A DNA stretch of 64,000 bases from Microbacterium sp. Leaf151 (lineage in GTDB: Bacteria; Actinomycetota; Actinomycetes; Actinomycetales; Microbacteriaceae), in contig NZ_LMOR01000003.1 of NCBI RefSeq assembly GCF_001424225.1, positions 127,006 through 191,005 of the forward strand. Reading direction: 5' to 3'. Positions within the stretch are counted from its first letter, which is position 1. Each line of letters begins with the position of its first letter. Made by a program: the position numbers and the translations under genes. Under the pieces are notes generated by a model. That model made no database searches. It was not told the DNA's origin and saw only the letters and a list, made by a program, of their open reading frames with translations. Shown piece by piece: positions 1-7,155 of the stretch.

Positions 1-42
1 GCGGAGGGGACAGAACGCGCCTGGGTGACCGTGCAGAAGTGA
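1..42 (+). CDS. C-terminal end of an upstream gene (partial)
   Basis: The first 14 codons read as an open frame ending in TGA at 40-42 (…AWVTVQK). The frame enters from outside the window and there is a 46-base gap before the next gene. Too little is present to name it; it could also be chance reading in GC-rich DNA. Confidence 0.3.
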   Translation, partial: AEGTERAWVTVQK

Positions 43-88
43 GCCGAGCCCGCGCCAACGCCCCGTCGCGCTCGTAGACTCGGATGCC

Positions 89-589
89 ATGCGCGCACTC
101 ACCGAGAACGAGGTCAGGGAAGCGTTCGTCAACGCCACCCCCGACGAGCTGCGGATCATCGCCCTGCCCCTCGACTTCGTGCTGGCCGACTGGGATCACC
201 TCGACTTCCTCGCCTGGCGCGACCCGCGCACCCGCGGTCGCGGCTACATCGTGACCGAGCATCAGGGACAGCCCACCGGCGTCGTGCTGCGCGCTGCCGA
301 GGGGCAGTCCCGCGCGCGTTCGGCGATGTGCAACCTGTGCCACACGATGCAGCCGGGCGATCAGGTGTCGCTGTTCACCGCCCGCCGGGCGGGGGATGCC
401 GGGGAGCACGGCGACACCATCGGCACCTACATCTGCGCCGATATGTCGTGCCACGAGACGGTGCGCCTGGCCGCTCCGCTGGCGCCGAGCGAGATCCGCG
501 CGAGCGTGGATCGCAAGATCGACGGCACGAAGCGCCGCACCGAGGAGTTCGTGAGCCGCGTACTGGATTCCGCCGAGGTCTCTCGCTGA
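89..589 (+). CDS. FBP domain-containing protein (EF-G-binding-type treble clef)
   Basis: This 166-residue protein matches the actinobacterial FBP family, whose C-terminal treble-clef zinc finger resembles that of fusidic-acid resistance proteins that bind elongation factor G. Visible zinc ligands are the CNLC pair (Cys81, Cys84) and the C-x4-C pair around Cys116 and Cys121, followed by the typical helical tail with an R-x-S-V-DRK stretch. The N-terminal half (EVREAF, DWDHLDFLAWRDP) is the usual family opening. The ATG at 89 is the only sensible start. It is a monocistronic gene before tRNA-Tyr. A role in relieving fusidic acid inhibition is known for the Gram-positive FusB relatives; for this subfamily it is inference. 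Confidence 0.8.
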   Translation: MRALTENEVREAFVNATPDELRIIALPLDFVLADWDHLDFLAWRDPRTRGRGYIVTEHQGQPTGVVLRAAEGQSRARSAMCNLCHTMQPGDQVSLFTARRAGDAGEHGDTIGTYICADMSCHETVRLAAPLAPSEIRASVDRKIDGTKRRTEEFVSRVLDSAEVSR

Positions 590-605
590 ACGGATGCCAC
601 CGTGG

Positions 606-635
606 TTCGACGCATCCCTGCGGGGATAGTAGAGT
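606..635 (+). promoter_or_regulatory. Possible promoter of tRNA-Tyr
   Basis: TTCGAC at 606-611 and TAGAGT at 630-635 are separated by 18 bases and lie about 50 bases before the tRNA. The match to a housekeeping sigma-70 promoter is moderate. The bases after it (636-680) contain a tRNA-like D-arm stretch but no T arm. Confidence 0.3.
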
Positions 636-684
636 GGTCTATCGCGCCTCTGGTCGACTGCGAAAGTCGGGCGGGTGCGCACCT

Positions 685-769
685 GGCGAGTTACCCAAGC
701 GGCCAAAGGGATCTGACTGTAAATCAGACTGCATTGCATTCGGGGGTTCGAATCCCTCACTCGCCACCA
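685..769 (+). tRNA. tRNA-Tyr (GTA)
   Basis: The acceptor stem GGCGAGT (685-691) pairs with ACTCGCC (759-765). The anticodon stem TCTGA/TCAGA encloses the loop CTGTAAA with anticodon GTA at 719-721. A long variable arm follows, as expected for class II tRNA-Tyr, then a T arm with GGTTCGAATCC. The discriminator A766 is followed by an encoded CCA (767-769), unlike the other three tRNAs in the window. It marks the left edge of an accessory island and is a plausible integration target. Confidence 0.95.
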
Positions 770-824
770 TGGGGTGTTCGGATATCTGACGTGAAACGTT
801 CGGATAACTCAGAACACCAGACAT

Positions 825-865
825 ACGAGAAGAAGGCCGCCGGAACCCGGCGGCCTTCTTCTCGT
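825..865 (+). terminator. Strong hairpin after tRNA-Tyr
   Basis: A perfect 19-bp inverted repeat (825-843 with 847-865) closes a 3-base loop. The right arm ends in a CTTCTTCTCGTT tract. It suits an intrinsic terminator for tRNA-Tyr, and being symmetrical it would also stop transcription from the opposite strand. Confidence 0.75.
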
Positions 866-873
866 TATGGCTC

Positions 874-1479
874 CTAGCGACTGCGGGCTGCGCGACCGCG
901 GCCGCGCGATTCCGCGGGTAGTCCGAGTTGGACTGCGCGTCGCGCCGAGACGCCCTTGCGGCTGCGACTCGGACCGGCCTCGTGCCGGACGGTTCGCGTT
1001 TCGCGCAGCCGGGCTTCTGGCGCGACGCCCGCGTCGATGCCGTGGTGTTCCTGCCAGCCTGCGATGTGACGCGCGTTGGTCCCGACCACTGCGAGGACGG
1101 CGAGGAACGCTTGGGCCGTCTCGCCGCGCAGGCACCGGTTCGCGTGGTCGTGCAGGCTGTTCTGCGCGTGCTTCATGGAGCGGTTGAAGGACTCGATGAC
1201 CTGCCGACCGTATGAGTGGACGCTTTCCCATTCCTTGGTGCCGTACCGGTAGTGCTGCTTGTACTTTCCGCCGGCGTCGGGGCGGAACGAGGTTGTCATG
1301 GTCTTGCAGACCTGCTGCGCAGGTGTTGCACTTGCGGGCTTGATGGGCAGCCGCACCGCCCCCGTCGGCAGTTTTGCGGTTTCGTTCTTCTTCAGTGGGC
1401 AGAGCAGCGTCGGCGAGGGGCCAGCTGCCGGGCACCACATCGTGATGTTGCCGTTCGGCTTCGTATCCTTTCGGCGCAT
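874..1479 (-). pseudogene. Transposase remnant (C-terminal part)
   Basis: The frame encodes about 200 residues with a DDE-transposase-like flavour: a conserved MRRKDTKPNGN opening, a KYKQHYRYGTKEWESVHSYGR stretch, then RQVIESFNRSMKHAQ and NARHIAGWQ. The frame stays open a few codons upstream of the ATG (reading Y-E before MRRK) and is then lost where aldehyde dehydrogenase homology begins on the other strand, so the ATG is probably internal. I read it as the 3' part of an insertion-sequence transposase whose 5' part was removed. Family assignment is uncertain because no catalytic DDE triad can be placed. Confidence 0.55.
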
Positions 1480-1481
1480 CT

Positions 1482-2387
1482 CGTAGAACGACCCTGCTGT
1501 TCGGCAAGCTCCTCGAGGATGCTGGGCTCCCCGCCGGTGTGGTCAACATCGTCACCACGACGAACACAGGCCCAGTCTCCGAACGCATCATCACCGACCC
1601 GCGTCTGCGCAAGCTCTCGTTCACCGGGTCCACACCGGTCGGGGTCAAGCTGCTTCAGCAGGCGGCGCCTGGTGTGCTGCGCACGTCGATGGAACTCGGC
1701 GGGAACGCGCCGTTCGTGGTCTTCGAAGACGCGAACATGAACAAGGCCATAGACGCCGCGATGCTCGCGAAGTTCCGCAACACTGGGCAGGCCTGCACCG
1801 CCGCCAACAGGTTCATCGTGCACCGCTCCGTCGAAGACGAGTTCGCCCGCCGCGTCACCGAACGAGTGGAGGCTTTCCGCATCGGCCGCGGAACCGACGA
1901 GAACGTGCAGATCGGTCCGCTCATCGACGTCAAGGCAGTCCAGAAGGCCGTAGCCCTCGTCGACGATGCCGTCTCGCGGGGTGCGACGCTTCGCACTGGC
2001 GGCAACGCAGTGGAAGGACGCGGCACCTTCTTTGAAGCGACCGTCGTCTCCGACGTGAAGCCCGGCAGCGATATCCTCCGCGAAGAGATCTTCGGACCCG
2101 TCCTCGCCATCATCCCTTTCGACGACGAGGCCGAGGCCGTCCGCCTCGCCAACGACACCGAATACGGTCTCGTCTCCTACGTCTTCACCGAAGACCTGGC
2201 GCGCGGACAACGCATGATTGAGCGCCTCGAGACCGGCATGATGGGCCTCAACGTCGGCGTCGTCTCTAACGCTGCGGCGCCATTCGGCGGCTGGAAGCAC
2301 TCGGGGCTCGGCCGCGAAGGCGGCGCGGAAGGAATCAACGAGTACCTGCAGAGCAAGTACACGCTGACGACCAACCCGTTCGCGTGA
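1482..2387 (+). pseudogene. 5'-truncated NAD(P)-dependent aldehyde dehydrogenase (SSADH type)
   Basis: The frame starts abruptly in the middle of the Rossmann domain (TTLLFGKLLEDAGLPAGVVNIV) and runs to the normal C-terminus, about 300 of the usual 480 residues. The catalytic half is intact: the glutamate motif SMELGG, the nucleophile motif NTGQACTAANR, and the late EIFGPVL and FGGWKHSGLGREGG motifs. The closest family is succinate-semialdehyde dehydrogenase. It has lost its N-terminal NAD-binding strands and promoter at a junction (about 1480-1490) with an IS remnant. The GTG at 1539 is an artefactual start. A full gabD of a different subtype lies at 57.8-59.1 kb. Confidence 0.8.
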
Positions 2388-2478
2388 ATCGCTGAATCCA
2401 GGGCGAGCGCCGCAAGACCACCATCGCGCGGCGCTTCCGCGAGGCGCGTGATCAGCGCGACCTCCCGCCCTGGGCCTG

Positions 2479-2516
2479 AGCGACGGCGGCCCCGAGAAAC
2501 CGGAACCGCCGTCGCT
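2479..2516. terminator. Bidirectional terminator-like hairpin
   Basis: An 11-bp perfect inverted repeat (2479-2489 with 2506-2516) surrounds a 16-base loop. It lies between the truncated dehydrogenase on the + strand and the small membrane protein gene on the - strand, a position that suits a shared terminator. No long T run follows. Confidence 0.55.
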
Positions 2517-2542
2517 TGCCTCTGTTAAGCGCGGTGGCGTGT

Positions 2543-2719
2543 CTACTTTGCGCCCGACGTTCGTTTCGAGCCGTACCGCACCCAGGTCCAGACCATGACC
2601 CCGGCGAAGAGTATCCAGCCCACCCAGGATGGAATCACCTGGGCGACCGCGAGCACCATGCACACCAGTCCTAGCAGCACGAAGACGAAGAGCCCGATGC
2701 GAAAAACCTTGTTCGTCAT
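2543..2719 (-). CDS. Small two-helix membrane protein
   Basis: A 58-residue protein starting MTNKVFRIG with two hydrophobic segments (about residues 6-26 and 29-46) separated by a short turn containing P-S-W, and a basic tail RYGSKRTSGAK. An excellent ribosome binding site (AGGAGAAGG, 2723-2731 on the complement) sits at the right distance and decides the start. It lies 38 bases downstream of the secreted protein gene on the same strand, so the two are probably co-transcribed. A tiny integral membrane protein after a secreted, Cys-containing protein is the usual layout of a bacteriocin and its immunity factor, but nothing in the sequence proves this. Confidence 0.7.
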   Translation of the reverse strand: MTNKVFRIGLFVFVLLGLVCMVLAVAQVIPSWVGWILFAGVMVWTWVRYGSKRTSGAK

Positions 2720-2757
2720 GGTCCTTCTCCTATCCTCTTTCAGTTGGGTGTGCTGGC

Positions 2758-3693
2758 TCAGGGGCAGTGAACGGTGCCCCGAGGTTCGATGAACGGGTTC
2801 CAGCTGGGGAGGAACACCGGCGGCACAAGGTAGCCGACGGCGCCGACGCAGTTCCCCTGGCCGTAAGCGACAGCGGCGGTTCCTGCAGCGATGCCGGCAC
2901 CGGCGGCGCAAGCGGCACTTGCCCACGGTCCTCCCAGCGCCAAGCACCCCGCGGCGAACGCGGCGGTCCCCGCCGGCGATCCGTTGGAGAGGTCGCGAGT
3001 CTCGTCCCTGTTCAGGTAGACGGAGCACCAGCCGACGCCGCACTCGGACGTCGGATCAGCCGTAACGGGGAACGCGGCGCCCTCGAGCGAAACGCTCTGC
3101 GTGATGACGTTCCCAGACACCGTGTAAGACGTTTCAAGGTCCTTTCCGTTGGCGTCCTTCGCCCACGGCGCGCTGATCTTGTTCACCCAGGTCCCGTCCG
3201 CCTTTGTGACGGTCACTGAGCCGTCACCGTTCAGGGTGAGCTGGGTTGATGCCTCCCCGACGGTGAAGTCGTAGGCATCCGGCGCGGTGCTGTCTTTGAT
3301 GACCACGAAGCTCGCATTCGCGCCGGAGCTCGACAGGCCCGTCACGAATCCATACGAGGGCGAGTCCTGGACGGTCGCTCCCAGTCGGTCCACCTGTTCT
3401 GCGGTCGCGTCGGTCACCGGTGAGATCTGGACGCGCTCCGGTGAAGGTGTGCCGGACTCTGCCGCCATGCGCTGCAGGGTCGTGGACTGCTGAGACTCCT
3501 GCGCCACGTGAGGAAGGGCCGCAGCCGCGCCGAGCAGACCCTGTGATTCAACGACGCTGAGCGTGTCGATGGGCTCATCTGCCGCGAATGCGGGTGCGGA
3601 CTGGACCGTCACGGCCAGTAGTGCGGCAGCGATGCCGGCGACCATTCGCGACTGCCTCTTCGATGAGGTGCGCGGGGACATTACCGTGTTCAA
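2758..3693 (-). CDS. Secreted protein with Cys-rich hydrophobic C-terminal region
   Basis: About 311 residues. The TTG at 3693 has GGAG five bases upstream and is preferred over the ATG at 3681. A basic n-region, hydrophobic core and APAFAAD cleavage site form a clear Sec signal peptide. The middle contains the actinobacterial secreted-protein module ending LEGAAFPVTADP. The last 100 residues change character: six cysteines, a YLNRDET motif, a Gly/Ala-rich hydrophobic stretch (AGTAAFAAGCLALGG through GIAAGTAAVAYG), then a Pro-rich end. Similar secreted proteins are widespread in actinobacteria without known function. A toxin-like or bacteriocin-like role is inference, supported only by the small membrane partner downstream. 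Confidence 0.7.
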   Translation of the reverse strand: MNTVMSPRTSSKRQSRMVAGIAAALLAVTVQSAPAFAADEPIDTLSVVESQGLLGAAAALPHVAQESQQSTTLQRMAAESGTPSPERVQISPVTDATAEQVDRLGATVQDSPSYGFVTGLSSSGANASFVVIKDSTAPDAYDFTVGEASTQLTLNGDGSVTVTKADGTWVNKISAPWAKDANGKDLETSYTVSGNVITQSVSLEGAAFPVTADPTSECGVGWCSVYLNRDETRDLSNGSPAGTAAFAAGCLALGGPWASAACAAGAGIAAGTAAVAYGQGNCVGAVGYLVPPVFLPSWNPFIEPRGTVHCP

Positions 3694-3957
3694 TGTTGCT
3701 CCAATCGGGGGGAATGGAAGCGTGGCCTGATTACCACGCCTCTTCGACGCTATCCCCGACGGAGCGAGCATCTCAGAGACGGCCAGGCTTCTCCCAGGTT
3801 TGCTGCCCGAGCTCATCCAAACCCGTTCGCCGTTTCCTGTGCGACTCTTGCATCGCGCTCGCACGCGACCGCTTCGAGACGGTGAAAGCACCCCTTGGGT
3901 TTCGAAGCGGCGAAGACGCTGGTGACTGGGGTCGGAGGGCGGGCACGACGGCCGGGT

Positions 3958-4529
3958 TAAGCGAGGTCGCCCACCCCGTCCTGTCCGCGTCCGTGCGCGA
4001 CGCGGCAGATGCTGATTCCCGCCTCTTCGACTCGGCGGCTGGCCGCATCAAGGGCCGACGGGTAGGGCGCCCCCAGCACGGGTCCCACCTCACCGCCCAA
4101 CAGGCTCCGCGCAATTCGGAGAAGTCGTTCATCATCCGCGCAGGTTGGCAGAACTCCCGCAAAGGCGGTGGGCGACTGAACCTGGCGAACTCGACCAAAG
4201 ACGTCCGAGTGAACTGGCACCGGCCGCTTACCGGCTATCCGTCTGCCGTCACCACTACGGCGGATGCAGACGGTACGTTCTGGGCATCGTCCATCGTCCG
4301 CGTGCCACAGGCGCTGGCGAACACTCCGACGCGTCTGCCCGCACGGCTGGCGTCGGCGTCGGCCTCAGGCAGACCTGGACGAAGCAGGGAGCCATCGATC
4401 CGAGGTGCGCGCACGCGCACCTCGCAAGCAAGAACGTGTCAGCCGAACGGTGGTTGGCAAGCGTGCAGAAGTTCAGATGCGCGGGAGCTCGACGATCCGC
4501 GGAACGTAGTGGAAAACAGCGCGGCCTGA
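3958..4529 (+). pseudogene. Degenerate TnpB (IS200/IS605-type) remnant
   Basis: The translation contains collinear fragments of the TnpB N-terminal half: HPVLSASVRDA, GRIKGRRVGRPQ, SFIIRAGWQNSRKGGGRLNL and DVRVNWHRPLTGYPSAV, ending DGTFWASSIV. These align by eye with the intact TnpB at 7.1-9.0 kb (PHAVLSAALRDA, GWQNTGRTGGRLHL, VRWSRPLPSDPTTATV). The first RuvC aspartate region and everything after it are lost or frameshifted. Conceptual translation of neighbouring frames to 4594 carries further scrambled pieces. The stretch 3694-4627 otherwise holds no gene. Confidence 0.6.
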
Positions 4530-4595
4530 CGTGGGGAATGTTGGAAGCCCGCCTCTGCGACCCGTCGTCCCGTATGGGATTGGGGAGAGGCTGAA
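4530..4595 (+). ncRNA. Possible omega-RNA right-end scaffold of the decayed TnpB element
   Basis: After the TnpB remnant, GCCTCT (4551-4556) pairs with AGAGGC (4586-4591) around an inner CGTCCC/GGGA pairing, followed directly by TGAAC. TnpB guide RNAs come from the 3' end of the gene and end in a similar terminal hairpin at the element's right end. The identification is by position and shape only. Confidence 0.25.
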
Positions 4596-4627
4596 CTTCC
4601 CCACAGTCTCGAGAAGGGGCTGCATGG

Positions 4628-5818
4628 TCACCCGGCCACAATGAAACGTGCACGCTCTAGTAGCTCATCGAAGGTGATGATTTCGACTTCTGCCTGAGCC
4701 CTTCGGTATAACTCGAAGGACTCCATCTTCTCTGCGTTGACGCCTGCATCGGTACGGAACTCGTCGAGACTCCCGACCAGCAGGACTTGTCGCGGGCGAG
4801 TGGTCGAGAAGTCGAGCCCTGTGGGGGTTCCGTCCGGAGTCGTATGCTTCTCGACCTGGTTGATCATGAGTCTGTACGCCTTGCGGACGGTTTTCTGTAG
4901 TTGAGCCGTACCTCCAACCAATTCGGCGGATGGCGAGTATACGTCCGGCTCACGATAGGGACGGCCCGGGGAGAGGAGGGGTGTGTCGTGTTTTTTGATC
5001 TCGCAGAATAGAAGGGTGCTGATGAGTGCTCGTGTCCTCATGATCGCGTCACTACGCTTGCCAGCGCCGGTGAAGATGTTGTTCCCTACGGTGATTCTCT
5101 CGAGCTTGCCGTCGTCCATCGCTGCGTGGGAAACAAGGTTCAAGCCGTAGCCGAAGATCCACGTCGCTCTCTCAAAGAAGCGCTGCCAGACAGCTTCGCG
5201 CGAGCCATCGGCGGCCTCTCGCTCGAAATGCGCGTTGTCCGTCAGTAGCGTCTCGAACTCCTCAAGGTCACTCTTCCGCCCGCTGAGTGCGGCGATTTCG
5301 GCGCCGTTTAGGGGCGAGTCCAGTACGGACTCGATCATTGGAACGACGTCGGCTCGGCTGCGAGCCCGGAGCGCACTGACAATGTCAGCATCCGTCGCAT
5401 CGACCACTCGAACTGCCCGGTCGCCGACGGTCACCCCAGACAGTTCCACAAGGTAAGCCATGAGGGTGAGGAAATGCTCGTGACCATCTCCGGTATCGAC
5501 GAGCGCTTTCACGATGTGGCTGCCAGGAATTTCGCCGGTTTCCCACAGTTGGGTGGCTTTCTTGCTTCTATCGCGTTTCCACAGACGAACCCGCGGAGAA
5601 TACTTCCCTCCGTGGTCAATCAGGCGAACTTCGCAATGAAGAGAAACTCGAGGGCGGTCATCGAGGAGAAAGTCTTTGATGAGGCGGTTTTCGAGCGGGT
5701 CGTAAAAGTAGTGGAACGCGTCGGTCCCGGGTCGAATCTCGAGGGTCGTGAGGTCCCCCTTCGACATGTCCCAGGTGTGCAGATCGTCGATCTGCTTGAT
5801 CCATTCGGCGAACGACAT
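4628..5818 (-). CDS. sduA: Shedu anti-phage nuclease SduA (DUF4263)
   Basis: This 396-residue protein ends in the Shedu immune nuclease domain, a PD-(D/E)XK fold. Visible features are the EAVWQRFFERATWIFGYGLNLV entry motif (about 208-229), the catalytic aspartate in RSDAIM (Asp257), the ExK in FCEIKKHDTPLL (Glu273, Lys275), the YREPDVYSPSAELVGG loop, and the following QLQKT glutamines. The first 200 residues form the variable sensing domain seen across Shedu proteins. Single-gene Shedu systems protect against phages by DNA nicking; that is known of the family. The gene is noticeably less GC-rich than its surroundings and sits in an island beside tRNA-Tyr, so recent acquisition is likely. A HEPN-type gene lies 150 bases upstream on the same strand. 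Confidence 0.88.
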   Translation of the reverse strand: MSFAEWIKQIDDLHTWDMSKGDLTTLEIRPGTDAFHYFYDPLENRLIKDFLLDDRPRVSLHCEVRLIDHGGKYSPRVRLWKRDRSKKATQLWETGEIPGSHIVKALVDTGDGHEHFLTLMAYLVELSGVTVGDRAVRVVDATDADIVSALRARSRADVVPMIESVLDSPLNGAEIAALSGRKSDLEEFETLLTDNAHFEREAADGSREAVWQRFFERATWIFGYGLNLVSHAAMDDGKLERITVGNNIFTGAGKRSDAIMRTRALISTLLFCEIKKHDTPLLSPGRPYREPDVYSPSAELVGGTAQLQKTVRKAYRLMINQVEKHTTPDGTPTGLDFSTTRPRQVLLVGSLDEFRTDAGVNAEKMESFELYRRAQAEVEIITFDELLERARFIVAG

Positions 5819-5885
5819 TCAGAAACCCTTGTCTTTGTATTCGGCAACAGAATACCTCGGCATTCAGAAGGCGTGGAGTCCTATT

Positions 5886-5902
5886 GCGCGATAGAATCGC
5901 GC
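5886..5902. promoter_or_regulatory. Palindrome upstream of sduA
   Basis: GCGCGAT-AGA-ATCGCGC (7-3-7, perfect) lies 68 bases before the SduA start in the 150-base gap between the two - strand genes. It may be an operator or a small terminator for the upstream gene. There is no T run to favour the latter. Confidence 0.3.
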
Positions 5903-5968
5903 CCGCGTTCGATAACCGTGCGAGCTCCATTTCCAGCGCAGTCTGTGTCGCGCGGTTGCGCGCGTATC

Positions 5969-7012
5969 TTAGTCCAACTCCTCATAAATGAGTAGCTGAG
6001 ACTGTTCAAGAGCTCGCTCCTGCTCCTGGTCGTACTTCCAATCCTGCAACGCTCGCCAGAACCCCTCCGACGGCTCCACTTCCTCTTCAAGGACGTCATC
6101 AAAATGTCCGTCGAGCTCCATCTCGCTGTCTGTGAGCGACAAGCCGCAGACGGAGCATTCGAAGAGGTCTGGATAGGCGAAACGTTCGCCGCGGGGGTGG
6201 TTGTCAGGATACTGGCTGCCGGTGAAGTCGGTGTCGGAGTCAGTGACGTAACGGAATAGCGCTCCTGCCGAATAGCAGACGGGGCACGGGTGCACAACCA
6301 CTTCGGGCGGGGAGATTACGCGAAGAACCGGCGCGGCAAGGACTGCGCGAACCTGCTCGACCTGCGCGGCGGGAATGTCCGCAATACGCTGATCGTATCG
6401 GCGGTGAGCCTCGGCTTTCCGCAGTTCAAGGTCGAGTTGCGTGCGCTCTGTCTCTTCCGCTTCGAGGTACTCGAGCAGTGTGGCGTTCTCGTCGTCCCAG
6501 AAGTCCTCGGGGTCCTCGTCAATGAGTTTCAGGCATGCCTGTACGACGACCACCATGGCCTGCATCCCTTCTGACGTGTGTTCCGGATCGACATAACCAA
6601 GGTGGGCGGCTGCGTTCCGCAGCCCAAGCACGAGGTCGACATGGCGCCCGCTAAGCCCGGATGGGTGGTGTGGGTGAAGGAGGCGAACTGCTCTAGCGGC
6701 TTCCTGGCCGGTCAGCGTGCGAATTGTGTCGAGAGGTTCGTCTGCGCGCACATCCAAGCGGATGCCGCTGTCGACGTTGGCGGCGATAAACGCGGGGTTC
6801 GCCGTAGCGAGACAGAGTTTGAGTGCGGTCTCGACGGCCACGCCGGCCGCCGTTGCTGCCCAAAGCGCGGCAGGCGGGGAGGTGTCGCCGAACTTACGGA
6901 GGGCCTCGTTGGCCGCCGTCATCGCCGCTAGCCGCAGATGCACGGTCAGCGACGACGAATCTGCGCTGCCGAGGCGCCATGACCGGCTACTCTCGGGTGC
7001 CGGTGAGCTCAT
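5969..7012 (-). CDS. HEPN-like protein with C-terminal zinc ribbon, defence-associated
   Basis: From the ATG at 7012 the protein has 347 residues. The N-terminal helical domain carries the HEPN ribonuclease signature R-x4-H in LRNAAAHLGY (Arg132, His137), preceded by the usual helix (VAVETALKLCLA). A charged helix (about 175-225) leads to a zinc ribbon with CPVC (243, 246) and CSVC (286, 289), then an acidic tail. HEPN domains are metal-independent RNases common in defence and toxin systems. It precedes sduA on the same strand inside the island. No exact family is recognised. An ATG at 7069 with GGAG nine bases upstream is an alternative start giving 366 residues. Confidence 0.65.
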   Translation of the reverse strand: MSSPAPESSRSWRLGSADSSSLTVHLRLAAMTAANEALRKFGDTSPPAALWAATAAGVAVETALKLCLATANPAFIAANVDSGIRLDVRADEPLDTIRTLTGQEAARAVRLLHPHHPSGLSGRHVDLVLGLRNAAAHLGYVDPEHTSEGMQAMVVVVQACLKLIDEDPEDFWDDENATLLEYLEAEETERTQLDLELRKAEAHRRYDQRIADIPAAQVEQVRAVLAAPVLRVISPPEVVVHPCPVCYSAGALFRYVTDSDTDFTGSQYPDNHPRGERFAYPDLFECSVCGLSLTDSEMELDGHFDDVLEEEVEPSEGFWRALQDWKYDQEQERALEQSQLLIYEELD

Positions 7013-7139
7013 GCGGCCGTGACCTGACGAAACTGCATGCTCGGAACCTATCGCTGGATCCGCGTGCATGATGCCGTTCTCCCCGGAATTCGAACGCGCC
7101 GCGTACATGGTCATCGTGATCGTCGACACCGCGCATAAA

Positions 7140-7155
7140 GGAGGTATGAACCTCC
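7140..7155 (+). promoter_or_regulatory. Hairpin hiding the tnpB ribosome binding site and start codon
   Basis: GGAGGT (7140-7145) pairs perfectly with ACCTCC (7150-7155), leaving ATGA (7146-7149) as the tetraloop, so the Shine-Dalgarno sequence and the start codon lie in one stem-loop. Such a structure should lower translation initiation. The spacing of zero between GGAGGT and ATG also makes this an atypical start. Confidence 0.5.

Noticed and set aside
625..675. tRNA-like sequence just before tRNA-Tyr (TAGAGTGGTCTATCGC… GACTGCGAAAGTC)
   Set aside because: It has a D-arm-like part and a short stem-loop but no T arm and no acceptor pairing.
2399..2479. Short frame GERRKTTIARRFREARDQRDLPPWA after the truncated dehydrogenase
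   Set aside because: Looks protein-like but has only 26 codons, no start or ribosome binding site, and matches no family I can name; possibly the tail of a lost gene.
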